The notes: a model not told the origin generated them from the sequence alone. 64,000 bases of DNA from Massilia rhizosphaerae (GCF_016093545.1 NZ_JADKYX010000003.1:186001-250000); one strand, 5' to 3'. Shown: positions 26,052 through 35,837, counted from the stretch's first letter. Numbers and translations are program-made.

Positions 26052-27725
26052 ATGCTGCGCTTCTTGTCCTGGTTCGTGCGCGCCGCGTTGCTGGCCGCGC
26101 TGGCGGTGCCCGCCTTCGCCGCACCCGACGTCCTCGATCCGGAGGACGCCTTCCGCATCACGGCCGCGCTGGCCGACGACCACACGGTGGCCATCACGGC
26201 CCGCATCGCGCCCGGCTATGCCTTGTACCGCGAACGCTTCGGCTTTGCCGCCACCGGCGCGACGCTGGGCGCGCCGCAGTTCCCGCCGGGATTGCGCAAA
26301 CACGATCCCACGCAGGGGCGCGACGTCGAGGTGTACCACGACCGCGTGACCGTCCGCGTGCCGGTGCGGGCGAACGGGCCGTTCACGCTCGCGGTCCGCT
26401 CGCAGGGCTGCGCCGACGCCGGCCTGTGCTACCTGCCGCAGGATACGACGTTCGCCTTGGGCGCCGCCGCGGCACCCGCGCCGCAGCCGGCCGCGCAGGA
26501 CCGCATCGGCCGCGCGCTGGATGGCGCCCGCCTGGTCGTGATCGTCCCGCTGTTCCTCGCGCTCGGCCTGGGACTCGCGTTCACGCCGTGCATGCTGCCG
26601 ATGGTGCCGATCCTGTCCGCGCTCGTCGTCGGCGACGGCAGCGGCGGACAGCGCAAGCGTGGCCTCGCGCTGTCCGCCTCGTACGCGCTCGGCATGGCCC
26701 TGACCTACACGGCGCTGGGCGTGGCGGCCGGGCTGGCCGGCGAGTCCATCGCCGGCGCGCTGCAGACGCCGTGGGTGCTGGTCACGTTCGGCGCCGTGCT
26801 GGCGCTGCTCGCGCTGTCGATGTTCGGGCTGTACGACCTGCAGCTGCCGGCCGCGCTGCAGGGGCGCCTGGGCGAGGCCGCCAACCGCCGCCCGGCCGGC
26901 AGGCTGGCGGGCACGTTCGCGGCCGGCGCCGTGTCCGCGCTGATCCTCGGGCCGTGCGTCGCGCCGCCGCTGGCCGGGGTGCTCGTGTGGATCGGCCGCA
27001 CGCGCGACGCGCTGCTCGGCGGCGTGGCCCTGTTCGCGCTGGCGGCGGGCATGAGCGTGCCGCTGCTCGTCTTCGGCACGTCGGCCGGCCGCCTGCTGCC
27101 GCGGGCCGGCGCGTGGATGGTGGCCGTGAAGATCCTGTTCGGCGTCGTGCTGCTCGCCACCGGCTGGTGGATCGTCGCGCCGCTGCTGCCGGCGCGCGTC
27201 GCCGCGGCCGGCTGGACGCTGCTCGCCATCGGGTATGCGCTGTACCTGCTGCGCGGCGGCCGCTGGGCGCGCCATGCGGCGCTGGCCCTCGCGCTGGCGG
27301 CGGCGTGGCCGTTGACGTCGGCGTTCAAGGCGCCGGCTGCGGACGGCCCGCGCTTCGCCCCCGTCGCCACGACGGCCGCGCTGGACGCCGCGCTGGCGGG
27401 CGGGCAGCCGGTGCTGCTCGATTTTTATGCCGACTGGTGCGTCGCCTGCCGCGAGATGGAAGCGCGTACGTTCAGCGTGCCGGCCGTGCAGGCGAGGCTC
27501 GCGGGCGTCCGGCTGCTGCGCGCCGACGTCACGGCCGCCGGCCCGGCCGAGCGCGCGCTGCTCAAGCGCTTCGGCCTGTTCGGCCCTCCGGCCGTGCTGC
27601 TGTTCGACGGCCGCGGACGCGAGCTCGCGGATGCGCGCGTCATCGGCTTCCAGGACGCGCCGGCCTTCCTGCACACGCTGGACCGGTTGGCCGCAAATCA
27701 CCCATCCACGAGGACCACACCATGA
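26052..27725 (+). CDS. dsbD: thiol:disulfide interchange protein DsbD
   Basis: This 557-residue protein carries electrons from cytoplasmic thioredoxin to periplasmic thiol proteins. It has a signal peptide, an N-terminal immunoglobulin-like domain with the redox cysteines in CADAGLCYLP (about residue 122), eight transmembrane helices with the paired cysteines FTPCMLPMVPIL and LGPCVAPPLAGV, and a C-terminal thioredoxin domain with YADWCVACREME near residue 463. All six redox cysteines are present. It sits between the TlpA-like gene and the EamA gene, overlapping the latter by 4 bp. Confidence 0.93.
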   Translation: MLRFLSWFVRAALLAALAVPAFAAPDVLDPEDAFRITAALADDHTVAITARIAPGYALYRERFGFAATGATLGAPQFPPGLRKHDPTQGRDVEVYHDRVTVRVPVRANGPFTLAVRSQGCADAGLCYLPQDTTFALGAAAAPAPQPAAQDRIGRALDGARLVVIVPLFLALGLGLAFTPCMLPMVPILSALVVGDGSGGQRKRGLALSASYALGMALTYTALGVAAGLAGESIAGALQTPWVLVTFGAVLALLALSMFGLYDLQLPAALQGRLGEAANRRPAGRLAGTFAAGAVSALILGPCVAPPLAGVLVWIGRTRDALLGGVALFALAAGMSVPLLVFGTSAGRLLPRAGAWMVAVKILFGVVLLATGWWIVAPLLPARVAAAGWTLLAIGYALYLLRGGRWARHAALALALAAAWPLTSAFKAPAADGPRFAPVATTAALDAALAGGQPVLLDFYADWCVACREMEARTFSVPAVQARLAGVRLLRADVTAAGPAERALLKRFGLFGPPAVLLFDGRGRELADARVIGFQDAPAFLHTLDRLAANHPSTRTTP

Positions 27726-28660
27726 AGAAAACCGACCTGGCCTGCCTGACTGCGCTGGCCGCGCTGTGGGGCGCATCGTATCCGTTCATGCGCGTGTGCG
27801 CCGGCGAATTCGGCGCCATGACGCTGGCCGGCGCCCGCGCCGCGATCGCCGCCGTGCTGTTGATGCCGCTGCTGGCGACGGCGCGCGATGGCGGCCTGCG
27901 CGCGCTGCGCCGGCACTGGAAGCCGGTGCTGCTCGTGGGCGTGACGAATTCCGCGCTGCCGTTCGTGCTGTTCGCGCTGGCGGCCCTTGGCATCAACGCG
28001 AGCCTGTCCGCCATCTTCAACGCGGCCACGCCGCTGTACGCCGCCGTCATCGGCCGCGTGTGGCTGGGCGAAGCGATAGTCCGCGTGCGCGCCGCCGGGC
28101 TCGCGCTGGGGTTCTGCGGCGTGCTGTGGCTCGTGGCGGAAGGCGCCAGTTTCAAGCCGGGCGCCAGCGCCGTCGCGACGGGATGGGCCGTGCTGGCATG
28201 CGTGGCGGCGACGATGCTGTACGCGTTTTCCGCCCACTTCAGCAAGCGCTATCTGGCCGCCGTGCCGCCGCTGGCCGTCGCCGCCGGCAGCCAGTTGTCC
28301 GCCGCGCTCGTGCTGGCGCCGGCCGCGCTGGCCCTGCATCCGCACGCGCTGCCGTCGGCCCGGGCCTGGGCCGCGCTGCTGTGCCTGGGCGTGGGCTGCA
28401 CGGCGCTCGCCTACGTGTTGTTCTTCCGCCTGATCGCCCGCGTGGGCGCGGCGAAGACGATGGCCGTGCCGTTCCTCGTGCCCGCGTTCGGCGTGCTGTG
28501 GGGCGTGCTGTTCCTCGGCGAGACTTTCACGGCCGCGATGGCGGCCGGCAGCGCCCTGATCGTGCTGGGGACGGCGCTGGCGACCGGCCTCGTCAACCCT
28601 GCGCGGCGGCCAGCGCCGCATCCGCTTGCGCGGCCCGGCGCGCGGCCGGACGCGCACTGA
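27722..28660 (+). CDS. EamA (DMT superfamily) transporter
   Basis: This 312-residue protein has ten predicted membrane helices in two EamA repeats. The start ALWGASYPFMRVCAGEFG and the mid repeat (WAVLACVAATMLYAFSAHFSKRYL) are typical. It is a probable metabolite exporter. It is translationally coupled to dsbD by an ATGA overlap; that pairing, with a MocR regulator upstream, hints at export of an amino acid or a thiol compound. Its 3' end overlaps the converging GST gene by 68 bp. Confidence 0.87.
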   Translation: MKKTDLACLTALAALWGASYPFMRVCAGEFGAMTLAGARAAIAAVLLMPLLATARDGGLRALRRHWKPVLLVGVTNSALPFVLFALAALGINASLSAIFNAATPLYAAVIGRVWLGEAIVRVRAAGLALGFCGVLWLVAEGASFKPGASAVATGWAVLACVAATMLYAFSAHFSKRYLAAVPPLAVAAGSQLSAALVLAPAALALHPHALPSARAWAALLCLGVGCTALAYVLFFRLIARVGAAKTMAVPFLVPAFGVLWGVLFLGETFTAAMAAGSALIVLGTALATGLVNPARRPAPHPLARPGARPDAH

Positions 28661-29210
28661 CGCGCTCGATGTAGGCCATCACTTCGGGCAGTTCCGGCAC
28701 CAGCTTGAACATCGTGGCCCAGCCGAGAGCCGTGCCCCACAGGACGTCGGCGGCGGAAAAGCGCTCGCCCAGCAGCCACGGGCCGGCGCGTAGTTGCGCC
28801 GTCAGCGTGGCGAGCATCGTGTCGTAGTCGCCGTACGGGCACATCATCGGCGGCGTGGGCTCGCGCTTCATGGCCAGGTCGGTGATCGCCGGCTCGAACG
28901 ACGAGCCGTAGAACGTCAGCCAGCGCAGATAGGGGCCGCGCAGCGGGTCGTGCGGCGCCGGCGCCAGGCCCGCCTCGGGGAACAGGTCGGCCAGGTAGAT
29001 GAAGACGGCCGGCTGCTCCGTGACGAGGGCGTCGCCGTGGCGGACGGCGGGCACCTTGCCCATCGGGTTGACGGCCAGGTAATCGGGCGCGCGCTGCTCG
29101 TTCTTCTTGAGGTTGAGCACGTGCAGGTCGTAGGGCACGCCGAGTTCTTCGAGCAGGATGCGGGCCGCGCCGGAGCGGGAGTTCGGCGCGTGGAACAGGG
29201 TCAGGTTCAT
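28593..29210 (-). CDS. glutathione S-transferase family protein
   Basis: This 205-residue GST has an N-terminal thioredoxin-like domain (MNLTLFHAPNSRSGAARILLEELGVPYDLHVL) and an all-helical C-terminal domain with GPWLLGERFSAADVLWG. Ser12/Ser14 in NSRSG could be the activating hydroxyl. The substrate is not known. It is divergent from the AraC-type regulator gene 83 bp away, which may regulate it. Confidence 0.9.
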   Translation of the reverse strand: MNLTLFHAPNSRSGAARILLEELGVPYDLHVLNLKKNEQRAPDYLAVNPMGKVPAVRHGDALVTEQPAVFIYLADLFPEAGLAPAPHDPLRGPYLRWLTFYGSSFEPAITDLAMKREPTPPMMCPYGDYDTMLATLTAQLRAGPWLLGERFSAADVLWGTALGWATMFKLVPELPEVMAYIERVSARPAARRAAQADAALAAAQG

Positions 29211-29293
29211 GGGATCCTCGTGATGACGATGAACCGACAGCTTAGGCGGCGTGGTGGGCGCGGTCTTGTAAAAACGCGCGCTACAATGGTCGG

Positions 29294-30118
29294 ATGAACA
29301 ACCCTCCCACCGTCACGGCCCGCGCCAAGGGCGTCGTCGCGCCGGCCCTCGCCGGCAAGATGTTCCGCCTCGGGCGCTATCTGCCGCAGTCCGACCTGGC
29401 GCCTTTCCTCGACCATTACTGGATCGTCGAATGGGACTTGCAGGGACGCCCGCCGTACACGCAGCGCACCTTGCCTTACCCGTGCGTGCATGTCGTGTTC
29501 GACCGCGCCCGCACGGGCATCTGGGGCTTGACGACGGGCTCGTTCGATTACGAACTGAAGGATGCCGGCAAGGTGTGCGGCGTGCGCTTCCGGCCCGGCG
29601 CGTTCCGCGCCTTCCTCGGCCGGCCGCTGCACACGATCACGGACCAGGTGCTGCCCGTGTCCGCGGTCTTCCCGTGGGACGAGGCGGCGGCGCAGGACGC
29701 CGTGCTGGACACGCTTGATGACGCCGCGATGATCGAGGCGGCCGCCGCGCTGCTGCGCCCCCATCTGCCCGCGCCCGATCCGCAGGTCGACAGGATCGCG
29801 GCCATCCTGCAGGCGGTGGAGTCGACGCCCGGCCTGACGCAGGTGGAGGCGCTGGCCGACCAGGCACGCATCAGCGTGCGCAGCCTGCAACTGCTGTTCA
29901 GCGAGTACGTGGGCGTGAGCCCGAAATGGGTGATCCGGCGCTTCCGCCTGCACGAGGCGGCGGACCGGCTGGCGACGGGCGCCGACGTCGACCTGGCCGC
30001 GCTGGCGCAGGGGCTCGGCTATTTCGACCAGGCCCATTTCACGTCGGACTTCCGCCGCCTGGTGGGCAAGTCGCCGGGGCGGTATCGCGAGGAAGCCAGG
30101 CAGGCAGCGGGGACTTGA
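29294..30118 (+). CDS. AraC-family transcriptional regulator (DUF6597-type N-domain)
   Basis: This 274-residue protein has an N-terminal sensor-like domain with LDHYWIVEWDLQG and VCGVRFRPGAFRAFLGRPL segments, and a C-terminal double helix-turn-helix (about residues 165-270: ARISVRSLQLLFSEYVGVSPKWVIRRFRLHEAA and LGYFDQAHFTSDFRRLVGKSPGRYRE). The type of N-domain occurs in AraC regulators with unknown ligands. It is divergent from the GST gene and just upstream of the CPBP gene. Confidence 0.88.
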   Translation: MNNPPTVTARAKGVVAPALAGKMFRLGRYLPQSDLAPFLDHYWIVEWDLQGRPPYTQRTLPYPCVHVVFDRARTGIWGLTTGSFDYELKDAGKVCGVRFRPGAFRAFLGRPLHTITDQVLPVSAVFPWDEAAAQDAVLDTLDDAAMIEAAAALLRPHLPAPDPQVDRIAAILQAVESTPGLTQVEALADQARISVRSLQLLFSEYVGVSPKWVIRRFRLHEAADRLATGADVDLAALAQGLGYFDQAHFTSDFRRLVGKSPGRYREEARQAAGT

Positions 30119-30141
30119 ATCGTCGGAGACATGAGAAGGAC

Positions 30142-30999
30142 ATGACCCGCTGGCTCCGCAAGCACCCGATCACGGGCTTTCTTCTGCTCACCTTTGTCGC
30201 CTCTTACCTGATCGGCACACCGCTCTTGATGGCTTACTTGGCGTGGGCCCCCGCGCAACCACCCATCCTGCGAACCTACCTCTCACGCGTATTCGTCGTC
30301 TACGGCCCGGGATGCGCATCGCTCCTCATGACGTTCGCGTGTCATGGACGCGGAGGCGTCGTGCTGTTGCTGAAGCGCCTGATCCCTCGCGTCTCCGACC
30401 TGCCTTGGGCACTGCTGATCCTTGCGGCTGGATTCGGGAGCGCTGCCTTGGCACTGAAAAGTTCTGGGGCGTTCACCGCTCAGTTCGCCGAGGCAATCGG
30501 TGCCGCCGGCGGTTTATTGGCCGGGCATTTTGCCCTGCAAATCCTGGTCATCGCCGTAGGTGAGGAACTCGGGTGGCGGGGATGGCTTTTACCGCGATTG
30601 CTCGAACGGGTATCTCGCCTGCGAGCCACCCTGATCGTTGCCGCTGCATGGGGGTTTTGGCATGGCCCGCTTCTATTCTCCGGCATGAGCGCCGCCGCGC
30701 TCTTCTTGGGCTCGACGCTTGGTTTGTCGTTTCTGTTTACCTGGATCTGGTCGCACAGGGGCGAGCGCCTCTTTCTCGTCGTGGTGACGCATGCAACGGT
30801 GAACACCCCCCTGTTTTTCTGGGAGCAGTTGGCCACGCAACAGGGCTGGGACCCGGGCGTGGCGTCTTCCGCGTGGCGCGTGCTGGAATGGATGTATGTC
30901 CTGGCAGGATGTGGACTCGTGGCATTCACCAGGCTTTGGTGGCTCCAGCGAGTCCCTCCGGACATGAGCGCGCCGTGCGACGGTTCGATGACGAATTGA
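30142..30999 (+). CDS. CPBP family intramembrane metalloprotease
   Basis: This 285-residue polytopic protein has the four CPBP (Rce1-like) motifs: GEELGWRGWLLPRL with the EExxxR core near residue 146, AAWGFWHGPLL, and HATVNTPLFF. Bacterial members process or protect peptides, or act in surface-protein maturation. It lies 23 bp after the AraC regulator on the same strand, with an AGAAGG ribosome site. The codon use is less GC-rich than its neighbours, suggesting later acquisition. Confidence 0.88.
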   Translation: MTRWLRKHPITGFLLLTFVASYLIGTPLLMAYLAWAPAQPPILRTYLSRVFVVYGPGCASLLMTFACHGRGGVVLLLKRLIPRVSDLPWALLILAAGFGSAALALKSSGAFTAQFAEAIGAAGGLLAGHFALQILVIAVGEELGWRGWLLPRLLERVSRLRATLIVAAAWGFWHGPLLFSGMSAAALFLGSTLGLSFLFTWIWSHRGERLFLVVVTHATVNTPLFFWEQLATQQGWDPGVASSAWRVLEWMYVLAGCGLVAFTRLWWLQRVPPDMSAPCDGSMTN

Positions 31000-31027
31000 A
31001 GGACGTGACCGAGTGTGCGGCCGCCGT

Positions 31028-33385
31028 CTACTGCACGATGCGCAGCACGGCATTCTCGCTTATGACATACACGACACCGTCCGCGCCGACCGTCATCGCA
31101 TCGACCGGCCCCAGGCTGCCCGGCGCGCCCAGCCGCACCCCGTACCGGCCCGGCGTACCGGCGACGATCGTGTCGGTGCCGGCCGGCGTGATCTTGTGCA
31201 CCGAATACCAGTTCGGCGTTTCGTGCCAGGCCACGTACAGGTTGCCGGTCCGATCCAGCGCGCTCGCGACGACGCGCGCGCCGGCCGTGGCGGACAGCTG
31301 GCGCACGACGGTCGACGTGCCGTCGGCCTGCACCTTCGTCACCTCGCCGAGGTACGAGACGTACCAGTTGCTGCCGTCGGCGGCGGCGAGGCCCGGCAAG
31401 CGCTGACCGGCCGGCAGCGTCGTGACGGCGCCGGCCGGGGTGATCTTGCGGACGTAACCGGTGGAGCCCGACCCGACGCCGCCCGGCACGGCATCCAGCA
31501 GAAGCAGGTTGCCGAGCGCATCGCCGACGAGGGCCGAGATCGAATAGAAGCTTGCCTGCGCCCCCGTGCCGTCGCCGATCGGGGCCTGGCTGCCGCCGCC
31601 CGCCAGGAACGTCAGGCTGCCGTCCGCGTTGACGCGGCTGACGACGCGCTGCGACACGACCGCCGCGCTGCCGCCGAACGCCAGGCCGCCGAGGTACAGC
31701 CGCGCGTCGGCGAGGCCCGTCGTCTGCGGCGCCAGGGTGCTGACGTTGCCTGCCGCCGTGACCTGGCGGATGCGGTCGTTCTCGCGCACGTAGAAGTTGC
31801 CCTGTGCGTCGGCCGCCAGGTCGTACGTCGACACCGCCGCAAACGGGTGCGTGGCCGCGCGCGGATCGTAGGTGCTGACGACGAACCGGGCGGCGGCGCC
31901 GGCGCCGTCCGCGTTGTCGACGGAAGGCGCGCGGCCGGCGACCGTGCTCACGGTGCCGTCGGGCGCGATGCGGCGGATCGTCACGTTGTCGGTGTCCGCG
32001 ACGTAGAGATTGCCGGCCGCATCGAGCGCCAGGTTGCTCATCCTGCCGTTCGGGCTCGCCAGCGGATCCTTGCTCGTGTCCTTGCAGAAGGTGGCCGCCG
32101 TGCCGGCGCCGTCGTTGCTGCCGCGGCGGTCCGGCTGGCCGGCGAGGGTGGTCACCTGGCCGTCGGGCGCGACCTTGAGGATCCGGCATCCGGCCTGCGT
32201 GTAGGTGACGTAGAGGTTGCCGGCCTGGTCGACCGCGATGCCGTCGTTGCCGGCATAGGACGCGGCGATGGTGGCGTCGCCCTTGAGCGCACGGCTCGTC
32301 ACGGCGCCGGCGGGCGTGACCACGCGCACGCGCGAGTCGTCGAGCACCTGCAGGTTGCCGTTGGCGTCGAGCGCCAGCGCGGCGATGCCGGCGAAGCTGG
32401 CGCCGCTGCCGGCGCCGTCCTTGGGATTGCCCGCCGCATCCGTGCCGGCGCCGCCGGCGACGGTCGTGACGGCGCCCTGCGGCGAGATCTTGCGCAGGAA
32501 GCTGGACTCGCCCACGTAGACGTTGCCGTCGGCGTCGGCGGCGAGTGCCTTGATTTGCGTGAACCGCGCCGCGCCGCCCGCGGCGTCGACTTCCCCGATC
32601 TCCGTGGCGGAGCCGGCGAACAGGCTGCGCTGGCCGCCGGGCGCCGTCCGGTAGACCGCCGACCCGTCCGACTCGTACAGGTTGCCGCCCTTGTCGAAGG
32701 CGACGGCGACGGTACTCGTCAGCGGGGCCGCCGTGACGGTGCCGATGTCGCCGGTGGCCACGTCCACGGTCCGCAACGCGAGGTTGCCGGACACCGCGGG
32801 CCGGTAACCGTCCCACGCCAGCGTGCCCGTATTGTCGGCAACGTACAGTTGCCCGGCCGGACTCATGGCGATGCGCAGCGGGTACGCGAGGCGCCCGCCG
32901 GCGCCGTCCACATTGCCCGGACCGCCGAGCGTGCCGGCCAGCACGGACAGTCCCTGCGCCGGCGGCAGCGCCGCGGTCACGCTCACGGTCGCCTTGTTGC
33001 TCGTCACGGTGCCGCCGGCGTTCTTGACGACGACGGCGAACGCGGCGCCGTCATCGCTCGCCTGGGCGGCGGCCAGCGTGTACGTGTCCGCCGTCGCCCC
33101 GGCGATATCCTTGCCGTCGCGCTGCCACTGGTAAGACAGGCTGTCGCCGCTGGCCTTCACGGTGAAGGTGGCGGACTGGCCGGCGGTCACGGTCTGCGCG
33201 ACCGGCTGCGCCGTGATCGTGGGCGCCTGGGCCACGGGCACGGTCGGGGACGACCCGCCTCCGGCCGCCGTGCCGCTGCCGCCGCCGCCGCCGCCGCAGG
33301 CGGACAGCAGCAGCGCGGCAACCACGGCCGCGGTCTCGCGGGTACGGGGATAGGCCCTGCCGTTCTTTCCGGTGATCTTGTCCAA
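31028..33385 (-). CDS. NHL-repeat beta-propeller lipoprotein with N-terminal Ig-like domain
   Basis: This 785-residue exported lipoprotein has a lipobox (LLLSAC followed by six glycines, Cys near residue 30). An immunoglobulin-like domain (about residues 55-140: PTITAQPVAQTVTAGQSATFTVKASG) follows. The rest is a repeat array with units like ALALDANGNLQVLDDSRVRVVTPAGAVT and NLALDAAGNLYVADTDNVTIRRIAPDGTVSTVAG: NHL repeats, each with an LAxDxxGNLYVAD core, enough for at least two propellers. It is probably a cell-surface binding protein; no enzyme motif is seen. Confidence 0.87.
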   Translation of the reverse strand: MDKITGKNGRAYPRTRETAAVVAALLLSACGGGGGGSGTAAGGGSSPTVPVAQAPTITAQPVAQTVTAGQSATFTVKASGDSLSYQWQRDGKDIAGATADTYTLAAAQASDDGAAFAVVVKNAGGTVTSNKATVSVTAALPPAQGLSVLAGTLGGPGNVDGAGGRLAYPLRIAMSPAGQLYVADNTGTLAWDGYRPAVSGNLALRTVDVATGDIGTVTAAPLTSTVAVAFDKGGNLYESDGSAVYRTAPGGQRSLFAGSATEIGEVDAAGGAARFTQIKALAADADGNVYVGESSFLRKISPQGAVTTVAGGAGTDAAGNPKDGAGSGASFAGIAALALDANGNLQVLDDSRVRVVTPAGAVTSRALKGDATIAASYAGNDGIAVDQAGNLYVTYTQAGCRILKVAPDGQVTTLAGQPDRRGSNDGAGTAATFCKDTSKDPLASPNGRMSNLALDAAGNLYVADTDNVTIRRIAPDGTVSTVAGRAPSVDNADGAGAAARFVVSTYDPRAATHPFAAVSTYDLAADAQGNFYVRENDRIRQVTAAGNVSTLAPQTTGLADARLYLGGLAFGGSAAVVSQRVVSRVNADGSLTFLAGGGSQAPIGDGTGAQASFYSISALVGDALGNLLLLDAVPGGVGSGSTGYVRKITPAGAVTTLPAGQRLPGLAAADGSNWYVSYLGEVTKVQADGTSTVVRQLSATAGARVVASALDRTGNLYVAWHETPNWYSVHKITPAGTDTIVAGTPGRYGVRLGAPGSLGPVDAMTVGADGVVYVISENAVLRIVQ

Positions 33386-33506
33386 AACTTCTCCTTCGCG
33401 CGGCGTCTGCCAATGGGTGAGTGATCGATTGGCAAGCAGAATAGCAAAAAGGAGGGTGTGGAAAGTTCACAATTTTCCACACGACCGGCCGCCGGGCCGA
33501 TCGACG

Positions 33507-34853
33507 TCAGTCGAGTTCGTCCTCGTCCGCCCCGCGCTCCAGCTGCGGAATGACTTTCACGAGCAGGATGCGCGGCCCGTTGGTCTTCTTGACGACGACG
33601 TCGAATTTCGGGAATTCGATGCGCTGGCCCTGCTTGGGGATGTCCCCCAGCTTGGCCATCAGGAGGCCGCCGACGGATTCCACTTCGTCCAGGCCCATCT
33701 CTTCGTTGTTGATGTCGATGCCGAGCACGCGCTCGAGCGAGACGATCGGCAGGCTCGCCTTGCCGATATAGGTGCCGTCGCCCTGCGGCAGCCAGTCGTT
33801 TTCGTTGAGGCGGAATTCGTCGCGGATCTCGCCGACGATGGCGCCCAGCAGGTTGTCCAGCGTGATGAAGCCGACCGGGCGCTTGCCCTTTTCGCCGATC
33901 AGCGCGAAGTGCGGGGCGCCGCCGCGAAAGCGCCGGAACAATTCGATCGCGGGCGTGCGCGCCGAGATCAGGTCGACGGGGCGCAGGTATTCCGTCAGGT
34001 CGTCGATCTCCTTGCCCGACTGCTCGGCGAAGAACAAGTCCTTCAGGTGGATCACGCCCAGCACCTCCTCGCCGTCCTCGTCGAAATACGGGTAGCGCGA
34101 GAAGCGGTTGCGGCGCATCGTGTCGAGGTTCTGTTCCAGCGTGCGGTTCGCGTACAACGCGCTTACCTCGTTAATCGGCCGCATCAGGTCGGCCACCGTG
34201 TGCTGGGAAAACTCCAGCGACTGCGCGAGGATGTGGCGCTCGTCGTGCGTGAAGCGCTCGCCCGGCGTGCCCGTGCTGGTGCGCAGGATCAGCTTCAATT
34301 CGTCGTTCGAATAATGCGTCTCGTGGCCGCCCACGCCGGACAGGCCCGCGACGCGCAGCACCAGGTTGGCGCTTTCGTTGAGCAGCCAGATGGCCGGGTA
34401 CATGGTCCAGTAAAAGCCGTACAGCGGCACGGCGCTCCACAAGCCCACCGCTTCCGGCACGCGGATCGCCAGCGATTTCGGCGCCAGCTCGCCCACGACG
34501 ATGTGCAGGAACGAGATCACGCTGAACGCGACGACGAACGACACGCCGTGGATGATCTGCGGGTTGGTGATGCCGACCAGCGCGAACACGGGTTCCATCA
34601 GCTTCGCGAACGCCGGTTCGCCCACCCAGCCGAGGCCCAGCGACGCGAGCGTGATGCCCAGCTGGCAGGCGGAGAGATAGGCGTCCAGCTGGCCGTGGAC
34701 CTTGAACAGGATGCGTCCGCGCAGGCCGCCCGTCTTGGCGATGGCGCGCACGCGCGTCTTGCGCAGGGTGACGATGCCGAATTCGGCCGCCACGAAGAAG
34801 CCGTTCAGCGCCACCAGCAGCAGCGCGAGAACGACGAGTAATACGTTTTGCAT
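33507..34853 (-). CDS. CNNM/CBS-pair (CorC/HlyC-type) membrane protein
   Basis: This 448-residue protein has an N-terminal DUF21/CNNM membrane domain (four helices, with the FFVAAEFGIVTLRKTRVRAIA and GELAPKSLAIRVPE segments), a pair of CBS domains (about residues 205-335), and a C-terminal CorC/HlyC transporter-associated domain. Such proteins take part in magnesium or cobalt efflux. Old annotation as haemolysin is misleading. The short gap to the LysR gene is 46 bp, and both read leftward, so the regulator may share its transcript. Confidence 0.92.
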   Translation of the reverse strand: MQNVLLVVLALLLVALNGFFVAAEFGIVTLRKTRVRAIAKTGGLRGRILFKVHGQLDAYLSACQLGITLASLGLGWVGEPAFAKLMEPVFALVGITNPQIIHGVSFVVAFSVISFLHIVVGELAPKSLAIRVPEAVGLWSAVPLYGFYWTMYPAIWLLNESANLVLRVAGLSGVGGHETHYSNDELKLILRTSTGTPGERFTHDERHILAQSLEFSQHTVADLMRPINEVSALYANRTLEQNLDTMRRNRFSRYPYFDEDGEEVLGVIHLKDLFFAEQSGKEIDDLTEYLRPVDLISARTPAIELFRRFRGGAPHFALIGEKGKRPVGFITLDNLLGAIVGEIRDEFRLNENDWLPQGDGTYIGKASLPIVSLERVLGIDINNEEMGLDEVESVGGLLMAKLGDIPKQGQRIEFPKFDVVVKKTNGPRILLVKVIPQLERGADEDELD

Positions 34854-34899
34854 AAAAAGTCAGTGTGTTCAAAAGGCCAAGCCTGGACCATTGTAACGG

Positions 34900-35811
34900 T
34901 CAGCCCGCCACCGCGGTCTTTTGCGACGCCGCGAGGATGGCCTCGACCGCGGGATGCATGATCTTGCGGTCGCTCGAGATCATGTAGAACTGTTCGCGCA
35001 CGCTGGGCACCAGCCCGACGCGCACGGCGCCGAACTGCTCGGCCACGTCGTCCGCCAGCGCGGCGGGCGCGAAGAACAGGCCCAGGCCGCGCCGGCCGAA
35101 CGTGTTGAGGAGGGCGTTGTCCTCGAACTCGCCCACCACGTCCGGCCGCACGTTGTGCTGCACGAACCATTCGTCGATCTTGCTGCGCAGGGCATTATTA
35201 CGTGCCGGCAGCAGGAACGGCGCGCCGTTCAAATTCTTCGGGAAACCGTCACCCGCGCCGCCGTACTGCTCCGCCAGCGCGGCCGTGCCCACGACCACCA
35301 TCTCGCTGTCGAACAGCTGGTGGCTGAACACCTTCAACGTGGCGCCGGCGCGCACCTCGCGGTCCGTCAGCACGACGTCCAGCTTGTGCAGCGCGAGGTC
35401 GGCCAGCAGCGCCTCGAACTGGTCTTCGTAGCAGACGATGCGCACCGGCCGGTCCATGCGCGTCACCGCTTCCAGCATGCGGTAGGCGGACAGCTTCGGC
35501 AGCGAGTCCGAGATGCCCACGGTGAGACGGGTGCGGCCGCTGTCGAATTCGTTCAGCGCTTCCTGCATCTGCTCGCCCAGCAGGAAGATCTGGTCGGCAT
35601 AGCCCAGCGCCAGCCGGCCCGCTTCCGTCAGCACGAGACGCCGGCCCTGCTGTGCGAACAGCGTCTTGCCCAGCGATTGTTCCAGCAGGGTGAGTTGCGA
35701 GCTGACCGTCTGCACGGCGAGTCCCAGCCGCTCGGCGGCACGCGTGATGCCCCCTTCGTTGGCCACGACCCAGAAGTAATACAGGTGGCGGAAATTGATG
35801 TCGGTTTTCAT
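34900..35811 (-). CDS. LysR-family regulator, NhaR-like
   Basis: This 303-residue LysR protein begins MKTDINFRHLYYFWVVANEGGITRAAERLG, the typical NhaR start, with a helix-turn-helix in residues 4-63 and a substrate domain after. E. coli NhaR responds to sodium/pH. An ATG six bases upstream is an alternative start. It is divergent from the DUF475-Ter operon (122 bp), so it is a good candidate to regulate that operon; the spacer holds an imperfect inverted repeat typical of LysR sites. Confidence 0.87.
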   Translation of the reverse strand: MKTDINFRHLYYFWVVANEGGITRAAERLGLAVQTVSSQLTLLEQSLGKTLFAQQGRRLVLTEAGRLALGYADQIFLLGEQMQEALNEFDSGRTRLTVGISDSLPKLSAYRMLEAVTRMDRPVRIVCYEDQFEALLADLALHKLDVVLTDREVRAGATLKVFSHQLFDSEMVVVGTAALAEQYGGAGDGFPKNLNGAPFLLPARNNALRSKIDEWFVQHNVRPDVVGEFEDNALLNTFGRRGLGLFFAPAALADDVAEQFGAVRVGLVPSVREQFYMISSDRKIMHPAVEAILAASQKTAVAG

Positions 35812-35837
35812 TATCACGTGAATAACGCAGATTTTTA

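Noticed and set aside
31028-33385. possible CRISPR array, from regularly repeated short sequences
   Set aside because: The repeats encode NHL protein units with variable DNA; there are no identical repeats with unique spacers and no cas genes.
31013-33424. 803-codon frame opposite the NHL-repeat gene
   Set aside because: It mirrors the repeat structure of the real gene and lacks a signal or motifs; the minus-strand lipoprotein is convincing.
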